In this document: positions 1 through 5,767 of the stretch, one piece after another
Layout of the letters: each line of letters opens with the position of its first letter
Position numbering within the stretch: the first letter of the stretch is position 1
DNA from: JBBKWQ01 sp037969115
Lineage (GTDB): Bacteria; Actinomycetota; Acidimicrobiia; Acidimicrobiales; Ilumatobacteraceae
Length of the DNA stretch: 8,545 bases
Reading direction: 5' to 3'
Assembly (NCBI GenBank): GCA_037969115.1
Contig: JBBKWQ010000280.1
Coordinates: 1-8,545, forward strand
Notes under the pieces: generated by a model
Database searches by the model: none
Seen by the model: only the letters and a program-made list of their open reading frames with translations
Told to the model about the DNA's origin: nothing
Program-made: the position numbers and the translations under genes

Positions 1-642
1 CTTCGACATCGCCAGCGCGATGGGAGGCCCGGCAGCGAGTCGACGCGCCCAATCGTCGACGAAGTCGTCGAGATCGGCGCTGGCAACCACGCGGTTCACG
101 AGGCCCATCGCCAAGGCGTCGTCTGCGCCGACGATGTCGGCGAGCAGTGCCAGTTCCTTCGCCTTGTGCATGCCCACGAGCCGCGGCAGGATCCACGAAC
201 CACCGAAGTCGAGTGACAGACCTCGGCGAGCGAAGATCTCGCTGAAACGGGCGGTCTCGTCGGCCACCACCAGATCGCACACGAGCGCCATGTTCAGCCC
301 GGCTCCCACCGCGACACCCCGAACCTTCGCGATCGTCGGCTGCGGCAATCGCGCCAGCGTCAGGCACAGATCGTTGATGTACCGCATCGAGGCCAACTGG
401 TGACGAGTGCGCTCCTCGTCACCGCTCACATCCGCACCCGAACAGAAATCGCCGCCCGCGCCCGTGATCACCACGACCCGATCCTCGTTCGACGCGGCGA
501 TGGCGTTGACCTCCGCGGTGAGTTCGTCCCACATCGTCGAACTGATCGCGTTCTTGCGGTGCGGGCGATTCATGGTGATCGTGACGATGCCGCTGGCACG
601 TTCGACGATAATGGTCTCGGTCTGGCTCGCCGGGTTGCTCAT
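1..642 (-). CDS. Crotonase-family enoyl-CoA hydratase/isomerase, PaaG-like (3' end cut by window)
   Basis: The reading frame opens at ATG 642-640 and runs off the left edge after 214 codons; the family is usually about 255-265 residues, so the C-terminal helices are missing. Crotonases bind acyl-CoA and stabilise an enolate through an oxyanion hole. Visible family features are the N-terminal strand ending in TMNRPHRKNAI (residues 23-33), the CoA/oxyanion loop GGDFCSGAD (63-71), and the core GVAVGAGLNMALVCD (109-123). The two glutamates of classical hydratases are not seen: N117 and F137 fill those places. D145 in GLSLDFGGSW instead matches the aspartate of PaaG and dienoyl-CoA isomerases. An isomerase of fatty-acid or aromatic-acid breakdown is therefore more likely than a hydratase, but the substrate is unknown. 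No Shine-Dalgarno precedes the ATG; a leaderless start is possible. Confidence 0.93.
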   Translation of the reverse strand, partial: MSNPASQTETIIVERASGIVTITMNRPHRKNAISSTMWDELTAEVNAIAASNEDRVVVITGAGGDFCSGADVSGDEERTRHQLASMRYINDLCLTLARLPQPTIAKVRGVAVGAGLNMALVCDLVVADETARFSEIFARRGLSLDFGGSWILPRLVGMHKAKELALLADIVGADDALAMGLVNRVVASADLDDFVDDWARRLAAGPPIALAMSK

Positions 643-775
643 CGTCGCGACGATACTGATGCACGTGGGGTTCAACCCGTACCGAAAGTTCCGGGCGAAG
701 CCGGCCGACTACGCCATGGTCGTCGCTGCGACGTTGGCAACCGTCGCTGTAGTCGTGTGGGCCCTGATCGGTTAG
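611..775 (+). CDS. Small predicted two-helix membrane protein (54 aa)
   Basis: I do not recognise a family. The 54-residue product has two hydrophobic segments, about residues 4-18 (VWLAGLLIVATILMH) and 34-53 (AMVVAATLATVAVVVWALI), joined by a basic loop with YRKFRAK, so the loop probably faces the cytoplasm. In the part not overlapping another gene (643-772) about 36 of 43 codons end in G or C, while second positions are much less GC-rich. That is the pattern of a real gene in this genome, not of an antisense shadow. The start is uncertain: ATG 611 gives two full helices but overlaps the crotonase start by 32 nt head to head; ATG 659 avoids the overlap and loses the first helix. No clear ribosome binding site is present. 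Its TAG overlaps the yraN stop codon on the other strand. Confidence 0.55.
   Translation: MVSVWLAGLLIVATILMHVGFNPYRKFRAKPADYAMVVAATLATVAVVVWALIG
650..655 (-). promoter_or_regulatory. Possible -10 element for a leaderless crotonase transcript
   Basis: On the minus strand TATCGT lies 7 nt before the ATG at 642, the spacing expected if transcription starts at or next to the start codon. This fits the absence of a ribosome binding site. A TTGAAC sequence lies upstream (670-675), but its 14-nt spacing is too short for a normal -35. The element sits inside the small plus-strand gene. Tentative. Confidence 0.25.
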
Positions 776-1137
776 AAGGCGGCTTCGTACACTTCGAGAT
801 CGACCCCGGTGATGGCGGCGACGTCGAATCGAACGTCGACGGGTTCCAGTGCATGATCGCGTAGCCACATCGCTGCCAAGCGCCGAATGCGCCGCTGCTT
901 CGCGTAGGTGACCGCGGCCACGGCGCCTCCGAATCCGGCCGAACGGCGGGCCTTGACCTCACAGAACACGATGAGGCGATCGGCCCGCAGCACCAGATCG
1001 ATCTCGCCGTGCTCGCATCGCCAGTTGCGATCGATGACGTCGTAGCCGACGCGGCGGTAGTGCGCGGCGGCGAGATCTTCGCCCCAGCGCCCGCGGGCGC
1101 GTTTGGACAGGTCGTGCGTCTTTGGTTTCGCAGGCAT
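772..1137 (-). CDS. yraN: YraN / UPF0102 family nuclease-like protein
   Basis: A 121-residue protein of normal length for UPF0102, a family with a restriction-endonuclease-like fold whose cellular role is not settled. The conserved signature is complete: RGRWGEDLAAAHYRRVGYDV near residues 15-34, RNWRCEHGEIDLV at 37-49, and FCEVKARR at 58-65. E45, D47, E60 and K62 form a PD-(D/E)xK-type putative metal site. The start ATG 1137-1135 is supported by a strong ribosome binding site, GGGAGG, a few bases upstream (about 1143-1148). It lies 89 nt downstream of rplS in the same direction and may be transcribed from the same operon, although two hairpins lie between. In many bacteria lepB and rnhB sit between rplS and yraN; here they do not. 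Confidence 0.95.
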   Translation of the reverse strand: MPAKPKTHDLSKRARGRWGEDLAAAHYRRVGYDVIDRNWRCEHGEIDLVLRADRLIVFCEVKARRSAGFGGAVAAVTYAKQRRIRRLAAMWLRDHALEPVDVRFDVAAITGVDLEVYEAAF

Positions 1138-1179
1138 GTGCCTCCCTCATCGAACGAAGGGGGCAGACCGGCCCGAGTG

Positions 1180-1195
1180 GAGCGCTCAGGCGCTC
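1180..1195 (-). repeat. Inverted repeat (hairpin) between rplS and yraN, distal copy
   Basis: On the transcribed strand GAGCGC and GCGCTC are separated by CTGA, giving a 6-bp stem with a 4-nt loop. No T-run follows. Together with the hairpin at 1204-1222 it may end or trim the rplS message or protect its 3' end. Confidence 0.35.
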
Positions 1196-1203
1196 GAGGT
1201 GCG

Positions 1204-1222
1204 CCGCCGAAAGCTCCGGCGG
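1204..1222 (-). terminator. Hairpin just after rplS, possible weak terminator or 3' processing site
   Basis: Four bases after the rplS TGA, CCGCCG and CGGCGG form a 6-bp GC-only stem around GAGCTTT; a G-T and an A-T pair could extend it to 8. There is no T-tract, so intrinsic termination is uncertain. It could partly separate yraN from the upstream ribosomal operon. Confidence 0.35.
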
Positions 1223-1226
1223 ACGA

Positions 1227-1574
1227 TCAGAACTCGCGCTTCTCGCGAACCTTGGCTGCCTTGCCGATGCGGTCGCGCAGGTAGTACAGCTTGGCACGAC
1301 GTACGTCGCCCTTGCGGACGACTTCGAGTTTCGCAACGGTGGGCGCGTGCACCGGGAAGGTTCGCTCTACGCCAACGCCGTAGCTGAGCTTGCGAACCGT
1401 ATAGGTCTCGTGGATGCCACCACCCTGGCGAGCGATCACGTTGCCCTGGAAGACCTGGACACGCTCTTTGCCGCCTTCGACCACTCGCACGTGAACCTTG
1501 ATCTCGTCCCCGGGACCGAAGTCGGGAATGTCGTCGCGCAGCGAATCGTTGTCGAGAAGGTCAGTCGTCTTCAT
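1227..1574 (-). CDS. rplS: 50S ribosomal protein bL19
   Basis: A 115-residue protein of normal bL19 length. bL19 sits at the interface of the 50S and 30S subunits and contributes to intersubunit bridges. Family features run the whole length: the N-terminal helix and DIPDFGPGDEIKVHVRVVEG (residues 15-34), KERVQVFQGNVIARQG (36-51), the ETYTVRKLSYGVGVERTFPV block (56-75), and a basic C-terminus with RAKLYYLRDRIGKAAKV (93-109). The ATG at 1574 is preceded by a moderate purine-rich ribosome binding site (AAGAGAG, ending about 8 nt upstream). It follows trmD after a 56-nt spacer that holds a notable inverted repeat, described separately. Confidence 0.98.
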   Translation of the reverse strand: MKTTDLLDNDSLRDDIPDFGPGDEIKVHVRVVEGGKERVQVFQGNVIARQGGGIHETYTVRKLSYGVGVERTFPVHAPTVAKLEVVRKGDVRRAKLYYLRDRIGKAAKVREKREF

Positions 1575-1588
1575 GGCGTGCTCTCTTG

Positions 1589-1625
1589 CGTGGGCTTCAT
1601 GCCGGACACCTGGAGGTGTCCCACG
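1589..1625 (-). promoter_or_regulatory. Candidate structured leader of rplS (trmD-rplS spacer)
   Basis: On the transcribed strand CGTGGG (1625-1620) can pair with CCCACG (1594-1589), enclosing an inner hairpin ACACC-TCCA-GGTGT (1619-1606). The inner stem can instead extend to an 8-bp perfect inverted repeat GGACACCT/AGGTGTCC (1604-1621), which takes bases away from the outer stem. The structure lies wholly in the spacer and ends next to the ribosome binding site. bL19 leaders that self-regulate are known in Firmicutes; a similar role here is inference. It might also be a simple attenuator or processing hairpin. Confidence 0.4.
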
Positions 1626-1630
1626 GGGGC

Positions 1631-2368
1631 CTAGGAAGGATACGGGACAGGAGGGAACTCTTCCAACAGCGCGCGCTCATCATCACGCAATCCTCCACGC
1701 GCTTCGATGATGTCGGGACGAGCTGCGATCGTTCGATGCAGGGCTTGCGCATGCCGCCACTTGGCGATGCGGCCATGATCGCCGGATCGGAGCACATCGG
1801 GAACGACCCACCCGCGAAACTCTGCGGGTCGGGTGTAGTGCGGCTCCTCGAGCAGTCCGGTTTCACCGAAGCTCTCGGTGATCGGGCTCGCCGCATTGCC
1901 CATCACGCCGCGAAGCAGCCTGGTGACGGCCTCGATTACCAGGCAGGCCGCCACCTCGCCGCCCGCCAGCACGACGTCACCGACGCTGAGCTCGCCGTCG
2001 ACGAGATGTTCGACCACCCGATGGTCGACCCCTTCGTAGCGCCCACACAGCAGACTGAAACCGTCGGTGCCGGCGAGTTCTCGCGCCATCGCCTGGTCGA
2101 AACGTCGTCCGCCCGGACCGAGCAGGAACAGCGGCCGCGGCGGATCGGCAGCGTCGACGGATGCGAAAACCGGTTCGGCTCGCATGAGCATGCCGGCGCC
2201 GCCCCCGAACGGCGTGTCGTCGACCGTGCGATGCACGTCGGTGGTGTGATCTCGCGGATCGTGGAGGCGCAGGTCGACAATGCCTGCCGCTCGGGCCTTG
2301 CCCAGCAGGCTGTCGGAGCAGAAGGCGTCGATCATGCCAGGGAACAGCGTGAATGCGTCGATCCGCAT
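1631..2368 (-). CDS. trmD: tRNA (guanine-37-N1)-methyltransferase TrmD
   Basis: A 245-residue SPOUT-class enzyme that methylates N1 of G37 next to the anticodon using S-adenosylmethionine and prevents +1 frameshifting. Seen in order: the N-terminal MRIDAFTLFPGM (1-12); DDTPFGGGAGMLM (50-62); the trefoil-knot SAM site with LCGRYEGVDHRV (107-118) and SVGDVVLAGGE (128-138); the interdomain region with ITESF (163-167) and LLEEPHYTRP (172-181); and the C-terminal tRNA-binding domain with SGDHGRIAKWR. E165 occupies the place where an aspartate (DSF) is the general base in studied enzymes; this is probably a conservative change. LGPGG at 83-87 replaces the more usual SPQG. The ATG shares one base with the rimM TGA (TGATG), which suggests coupled translation. 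Confidence 0.98.
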   Translation of the reverse strand: MRIDAFTLFPGMIDAFCSDSLLGKARAAGIVDLRLHDPRDHTTDVHRTVDDTPFGGGAGMLMRAEPVFASVDAADPPRPLFLLGPGGRRFDQAMARELAGTDGFSLLCGRYEGVDHRVVEHLVDGELSVGDVVLAGGEVAACLVIEAVTRLLRGVMGNAASPITESFGETGLLEEPHYTRPAEFRGWVVPDVLRSGDHGRIAKWRHAQALHRTIAARPDIIEARGGLRDDERALLEEFPPVPYPS

Positions 2369-2841
2369 CAGTCGAACAACCCGTCCGGTGGGTCGATCGT
2401 GATGACCCCATCGACGCTCGACTGCACGAACGCGACGGGTACCAACGCACCGGACTCGAGCTCGAGCAAGTCAGACGCGGGATTGTCGACCACGGCGACA
2501 CACCGACCGCGATCGGTTCCATCGGTTTCCACGACGGACGAACCGATGAGCTCGTGCACCCACAACGCGTCGGGGTCGTCGATGGGTTCGGCGAACAGCG
2601 GTGTCCCGGTGAACGACTCGGCGGCAGCTCGGTCGTGGAACCCGGCGAATCCGACTCGCCATCGATGCTTGACCGGTGCCGATCGCTCGACGGTGAGCCA
2701 GCGATCGCGGGCCCACAACCGGGCACCGACATCGACTCGTTCGGTGTGGTCGGTGACCAGGTCGACGAACACATCACCCCGAATACCGTGGGCACGGCCG
2801 ATTCGGCCCACCTCGAGGAGACCATCTGGTCGCTCACTCAT
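2368..2841 (-). CDS. rimM: Ribosome maturation factor RimM
   Basis: A 157-residue protein, slightly short for the family (about 165-180). RimM binds uS19 and helps assemble the head of the 30S subunit. The N-terminal RimM domain opens with LLEVGRIGRAHGIRGDVFV (8-26), the best-conserved signature. It continues through AESFTGTPLFA (74-84), then a PRC-barrel domain from LWVHELIGSSVVET (93-106) to PVAFVQSSVDGVITIDPPDG (135-154), matching the usual family ending. The ATG at 2841 has a GGAG ribosome binding site at 2847-2850. It lies 50 nt after khpA and overlaps trmD by one base, inside the conserved rpsP-khpA-rimM-trmD-rplS block. Confidence 0.96.
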   Translation of the reverse strand: MSERPDGLLEVGRIGRAHGIRGDVFVDLVTDHTERVDVGARLWARDRWLTVERSAPVKHRWRVGFAGFHDRAAAESFTGTPLFAEPIDDPDALWVHELIGSSVVETDGTDRGRCVAVVDNPASDLLELESGALVPVAFVQSSVDGVITIDPPDGLFD

Positions 2842-2891
2842 CGATCGCTCCGAGTGTGGCCGGTCGTGACGGTGCGACGACGAACGATCGA

Positions 2892-3161
2892 TCAGTCGTC
2901 GAGGAACTCGATGTCGACCTCGACATCGTCTCGCACGGCGGCCGCTCGAGTGACCGTGCGGATGCTCGACGCGGTACGGCCACGACGACCGATCACACGA
3001 CCGAGGTCACCTGGTCCGACGCGCACGTCGAGGCGTGTCCGGCCGCCGCTCACGGTCTCTTCGACGGTGACGTCGTCAGGGGCGTCGACGATGGAACGAA
3101 CGATGTGCGCGAGCACCGCCGCCGCCGTCGGGGCTGTCAACTCGGTGTCGGTGTCGCTCAC
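2892..3161 (-). CDS. khpA: KH-domain RNA-binding protein KhpA
   Basis: An 89-residue protein consisting mostly of one type II KH domain. The GxxG loop is GRRG at residues 58-61 in GDLGRVIGRRGRTASSIRTV; preceding strands carry VTVEETVSGGRTRLDVRV (31-48). KhpA binds RNA, often paired with KhpB/Jag, and in several Gram-positive bacteria affects cell division and translation. It starts with GTG at 3161-3159, which overlaps the rpsP stop in GTGA (4-nt overlap), so translation is probably coupled to bS16 synthesis. The position between rpsP and rimM is typical of Gram-positive bacteria and supports the call. The N-terminal 25 residues form an Ala-rich helix region. Confidence 0.95.
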   Translation of the reverse strand: MSDTDTELTAPTAAAVLAHIVRSIVDAPDDVTVEETVSGGRTRLDVRVGPGDLGRVIGRRGRTASSIRTVTRAAAVRDDVEVDIEFLDD

Positions 3162-3421
3162 TTGCTCGCCTTGAACTGCTCCATGGCGCCCGACAACTCG
3201 AGCAGCTTCGCCACTCGTTCAGTCGGTTGTGCACCTTGGCCGAGCCATTTGACGGCCTTGTCATTGTCGACCGTGAGGGCCGACGGGTCCTGACGGGGGT
3301 CGTAGTGACCGAGAATCTCGATGAACCGGCCGTCGCGAGGCGAACGGGAGTCGGCAGCGACGATGCGATACTGCGGCTGCTTCTTCTTACCGATACGAGT
3401 GAGGCGCAGCTTGACTGCCAT
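3158..3421 (-). CDS. rpsP: 30S ribosomal protein bS16
   Basis: An 87-residue protein, within the normal range for bS16, a component of the 30S body important for assembly. The whole sequence fits the family: MAVKLRLTRIGKKKQPQYRI at the start, VAADSRSPRDGRFIEILGHY (21-40), DPRQDPSALTVD (41-52), and the helix KAVKWLGQGAQPTERVAKLL (55-74). The ATG at 3421 has a good ribosome binding site, AGGAG at 3432-3436. The frame stays open much further upstream, but only this start gives the family N-terminus. It is the first gene of the maturation operon. In many bacteria ffh lies directly upstream; here an opposite-strand hydrolase gene intervenes, so rpsP needs its own promoter. Confidence 0.98.
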   Translation of the reverse strand: MAVKLRLTRIGKKKQPQYRIVAADSRSPRDGRFIEILGHYDPRQDPSALTVDNDKAVKWLGQGAQPTERVAKLLELSGAMEQFKASK

Positions 3422-3458
3422 ATTGAGTCGACTCCTGGAGACAATTGAGAACCACGAA

Positions 3459-3464
3459 AGGTTA
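3459..3464 (-). promoter_or_regulatory. Possible -10 element of the rpsP operon promoter
   Basis: TAACCT on the minus strand matches the TAnnnT pattern of actinobacterial housekeeping promoters. It would start transcription about 30 nt before the rpsP ATG, leaving room for the AGGAG ribosome binding site. No convincing -35 hexamer is found 16-18 nt upstream. The divergent hydrolase gene means a promoter must lie in roughly 3430-3560. The same hexamer precedes ffh. Confidence 0.3.
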
Positions 3465-3560
3465 GCGGCAGCGGGCCGATCCCCCACCGATCGACACACT
3501 TGCATTTCGTCGGCCAGAATGGCCGATGATGCCGAATCCTGCCCCGCCGACGTCGCGATC

Positions 3561-4295
3561 GTGACCGTCACCAGGCGACACCGAGCTGCATCGCGTCGGC
3601 GCACGCTCGCCGTTGCAGTCCTGGTCACGGTGCCGGCGGCCTGCGGCAACGGGGCGGACTCCGAGGGAACCACAGGTGAGACGGTCGCCGAACCCGTCAC
3701 CACACCGGTCGATCTCACCACGAGCGCGCCACCCGACTGCCTGGTGCGGATCCACGGCAAGGGTGGCACCGGGAGCGAGACCACGGCGTCGACAACAGGC
3801 GGGCAGACCCTGCAAATCGTGTCACCGACGGGCAATGCCGACGGTTGGGGAGGTCGTCAGTGGCTGTACTTCCCCGACGACAGTTACACCGAAGCACGCG
3901 ACACAGTCGACGACGCGACGGCAGCCTGTGCACGGATCGTCCTCAACGGATTCTCCAACGGCGCCGCATTCGTCGGCAAGCTCTACTGCCGAGGCGAGAC
4001 GTTCGACGAACGTCTCGTCGGAGTCGTCATCGACGACCCGGTCACCGACGAAGGCACGGCGGGATGCGCTCCCCCACCCGACATCGAGATCGCCCTGTAC
4101 TGGACCGGAGCGTTGACGGATCAGGCGTCGATCGGCGTGAACTGCGCCGACATCGACTGGACCTGTGACGGTGAAACGGTCGTGGGCATCGACGAGTATG
4201 CCGCCAGGCTCGGCGTGGAGATCACCCCCAGCCCATTCCAGGACCACGCATGGTACACCGACGCGCCCGAGACGACCGCCTGGTTCGCCGGCTGA
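3561..4295 (+). CDS. Predicted lipoprotein with alpha/beta-hydrolase fold (esterase-like)
   Basis: From GTG 3561 the product is 244 residues. Basic residues (RRHRAASRRR), a hydrophobic stretch LAVAVLVTVPAA and C28 look like a lipoprotein signal, though proline at -3 of the lipobox is unusual. An acidic Thr-rich linker (32-55) follows. Hydrolase features are HGKGG (65-69, oxyanion loop), the nucleophile elbow GFSNG with S132 (130-134), an aspartate after a hydrophobic strand (VVIDDP, D158 or D159), and H229 near the C-terminus in QDHAWY. Together they form a plausible Ser-Asp-His triad as in polyhydroxybutyrate-depolymerase/LpqC-type esterases; the substrate is unknown. Six further cysteines (60, 123, 143, 169, 195, 202) may form disulfides outside the cell. 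ATG 3519 is the alternative start (258 aa); neither start has a clear ribosome binding site. It runs opposite to both neighbours. Confidence 0.8.
   Translation: MTVTRRHRAASRRRTLAVAVLVTVPAACGNGADSEGTTGETVAEPVTTPVDLTTSAPPDCLVRIHGKGGTGSETTASTTGGQTLQIVSPTGNADGWGGRQWLYFPDDSYTEARDTVDDATAACARIVLNGFSNGAAFVGKLYCRGETFDERLVGVVIDDPVTDEGTAGCAPPPDIEIALYWTGALTDQASIGVNCADIDWTCDGETVVGIDEYAARLGVEITPSPFQDHAWYTDAPETTAWFAG
3993..4019. repeat. Long perfect inverted repeat inside the hydrolase gene
   Basis: CGAGACGTTC (3995-4004) and GAACGTCTCG (4008-4017) are exact reverse complements around GAC. A G-T and a G-C pair extend the stem to 12. It lies within the codons for RGETFDERLV, about 25 bp after the nucleophile-elbow codons. 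It may be a chance product of codon use, or an mRNA hairpin. Confidence 0.5.
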
Positions 4296-4318
4296 CGCTG
4301 CCGCGTGACTCGGCAGCG
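4296..4318. terminator. Hairpin between convergent hydrolase and ffh genes, likely bidirectional terminator
   Basis: CGCTGCCG (4296-4303) and CGGCAGCG (4311-4318) form an 8-bp perfect GC-rich stem with a 7-nt loop. It begins at the base right after the hydrolase TGA and lies 23 nt beyond the ffh stop. No T-run flanks it on either side, as is common in high-GC actinobacteria. Its place in the 46-nt gap between converging genes supports a shared terminator. Confidence 0.6.
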
Positions 4319-4341
4319 CGCCCACGCTGATCGGATCGACG

Positions 4342-5757
4342 CTACCTGGGTGGTGCGCCGGCGCCGCCGGAACCGCCGAGCATGCCCTCGAACTCGGACA
4401 TGTCGGGCATGCCGCCGCCCAACCCTGCGAGCGCACCGAGGCCACCGAGACCGCCGCGTTTCTTGCCCTTCTTGCCGCCCATCCCCATGCGCTTCATCAT
4501 CTTCTGCATTTCGGAGAACTGCTTGACCAGGCGGTTGACGTCGCCTGGCTGGGTACCCGAGCCCTTGGCGATGCGGGTGCGTCGGCCGCCGTTGATGATC
4601 TGCGGCCGAGCCCGTTCTTCGAGCGTCATCGAGCGGATGATGGCCTCGATCGGCTTGAGATCGTCGTCGTCGATCTTCGCATCCTTCATTTCCTTGGGCA
4701 TGCCGGGCATCATGCCGAGCACACCGGAGAGCGGACCCATCTTCTTGAGCGCCTGCATCTGTTCGAGGAAGTCGTCGAGGGTGAACTCACCCTCCATGAG
4801 CTTGGCAGCGGTCTGCTCGGCCTGATCGGCCTCGAACGCCTTTTCGGCCTGCTCGATGAGGGTGAGCATGTCGCCCATGCCGAGGATGCGGCTCGCCATG
4901 CGGTCGGGGTGAAACTGTTCGAACGCGTCGAGTTTCTCGCCGGTCGAGGCGAACGCGATCGGGCGTCCGATCACCTCTTTGACCGACAGCGCGGCGCCGC
5001 CGCGTGCGTCGCCGTCGAGCTTCGACAGGATGACACCGTCGATCTGGAGCGTCTCGTGAAACGCCTGTGCGGTCTGTACGGCGTCCTGACCGGTCATCGC
5101 GTCGATCACGAGGAACGTGTAGTCGGGCGAGACCGAGCCCGAGATGAGACGCACCTGTTCCATCATCTCGGCATCGATCGCGAGTCGACCGGCAGTGTCG
5201 ACGATGACGACGTCGCGGCCGAGCCGCTTCGCCTCTTCGAGGCCGTCGTAGGCAGTGAGCACCGGGTCTTCCGGATCGGAGAACACCGGAACGTCGATCT
5301 GGCGTCCGAGTGTGCGGAGCTGTTCGACTGCGGCCGGACGTTGCAGGTCGGCGCCGATCAGGAGTGGTTGGCGACCCTGCGCCTTGAACCACGCCGCCAA
5401 CTTGGCAGAGTTGGTGGTCTTGCCCGAGCCCTGCAACCCCGCCATCAGCACCACGGTCGGCGGCTTGGACGCATAGGTGACCTTGAGTGTCTCGCCACCG
5501 AGTATGCGGATGAGTTCGTCGTGGACGGACTTGACCACCTGCTGGCCGGGGTCGAGTGCCTGCGTACGGGACGCCCCGATCGCGTGCTCGCGGATGCGGT
5601 TGCACACCGAGCGCACGACCGTGACATTGACGTCGGCTTCGAGGAGGGCCGAACGGATCTCCTTCATCACCTCGTCGACGTCGGCCTCGGTGAGACGACC
5701 CTTGCCGCGTAGTCGCTTGACGATCCCGTCGAGCCGGTTGGAAAGTGTGTCGAACAT
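4342..5757 (-). CDS. ffh: Signal recognition particle GTPase Ffh (SRP54)
   Basis: A 471-residue protein. Ffh with the 4.5S/SRP RNA binds signal sequences and transmembrane helices leaving the ribosome and hands the ribosome to FtsY at the membrane. The N domain spans about residues 1-95. The GTPase G domain has the P-loop GLQGSGKT (107-114), DLQRPAA (137-143), DTAGRL (187-192), and SKLDGDARGG (245-254). The Met-rich M domain (about 297-430) includes LGMMPGMPKEMK and the RNA-binding motif GGRRTRIAKGSGT (390-402), then VKQFSEMQKMMKRMGMG. The C-terminus is a Gly-rich tail (about 428-471). No Shine-Dalgarno is evident before the ATG at 5757; the likely start site of transcription is very close, so the message may be almost leaderless. 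The gene is normally followed by rpsP; here a convergent gene lies in between. Confidence 0.98.
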   Translation of the reverse strand: MFDTLSNRLDGIVKRLRGKGRLTEADVDEVMKEIRSALLEADVNVTVVRSVCNRIREHAIGASRTQALDPGQQVVKSVHDELIRILGGETLKVTYASKPPTVVLMAGLQGSGKTTNSAKLAAWFKAQGRQPLLIGADLQRPAAVEQLRTLGRQIDVPVFSDPEDPVLTAYDGLEEAKRLGRDVVIVDTAGRLAIDAEMMEQVRLISGSVSPDYTFLVIDAMTGQDAVQTAQAFHETLQIDGVILSKLDGDARGGAALSVKEVIGRPIAFASTGEKLDAFEQFHPDRMASRILGMGDMLTLIEQAEKAFEADQAEQTAAKLMEGEFTLDDFLEQMQALKKMGPLSGVLGMMPGMPKEMKDAKIDDDDLKPIEAIIRSMTLEERARPQIINGGRRTRIAKGSGTQPGDVNRLVKQFSEMQKMMKRMGMGGKKGKKRGGLGGLGALAGLGGGMPDMSEFEGMLGGSGGAGAPPR

Positions 5758-5767
5758 CAGGCCGACC

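Noticed and set aside
400..864. Plus-strand open frame of 154 codons near the left edge
   Set aside because: It overlaps the crotonase and the start-side of the intergenic region in a frame lacking hydrophobic helices or codon bias; the frame at 611-775 is better supported.
1586..2869. Long plus-strand open frame (427 codons) opposite trmD and rimM
   Set aside because: It is fully antisense to two unmistakable genes; the translation is low-complexity with no recognisable domain, as expected from a high-GC shadow frame.
3422..3835. In-frame extension of rpsP upstream of its ATG
   Set aside because: The bS16 family begins at MAVKLRLTRIG, which has a good ribosome binding site; the extension is antisense to the hydrolase gene and matches nothing.
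3822..4445. Minus-strand open frame of 207 codons over the hydrolase gene
   Set aside because: The plus strand shows signal peptide, nucleophile elbow and triad in order; the minus frame shows no domain and runs into the ffh 3' end.
4787..5605. Second minus-strand frame of 272 codons within ffh
   Set aside because: It is an Arg/His-rich out-of-frame reading of ffh, typical of GC-rich shadow frames.
4909..5712. Plus-strand open frame of 267 codons opposite ffh
   Set aside because: It mirrors the ffh coding frame and encodes no recognisable protein.
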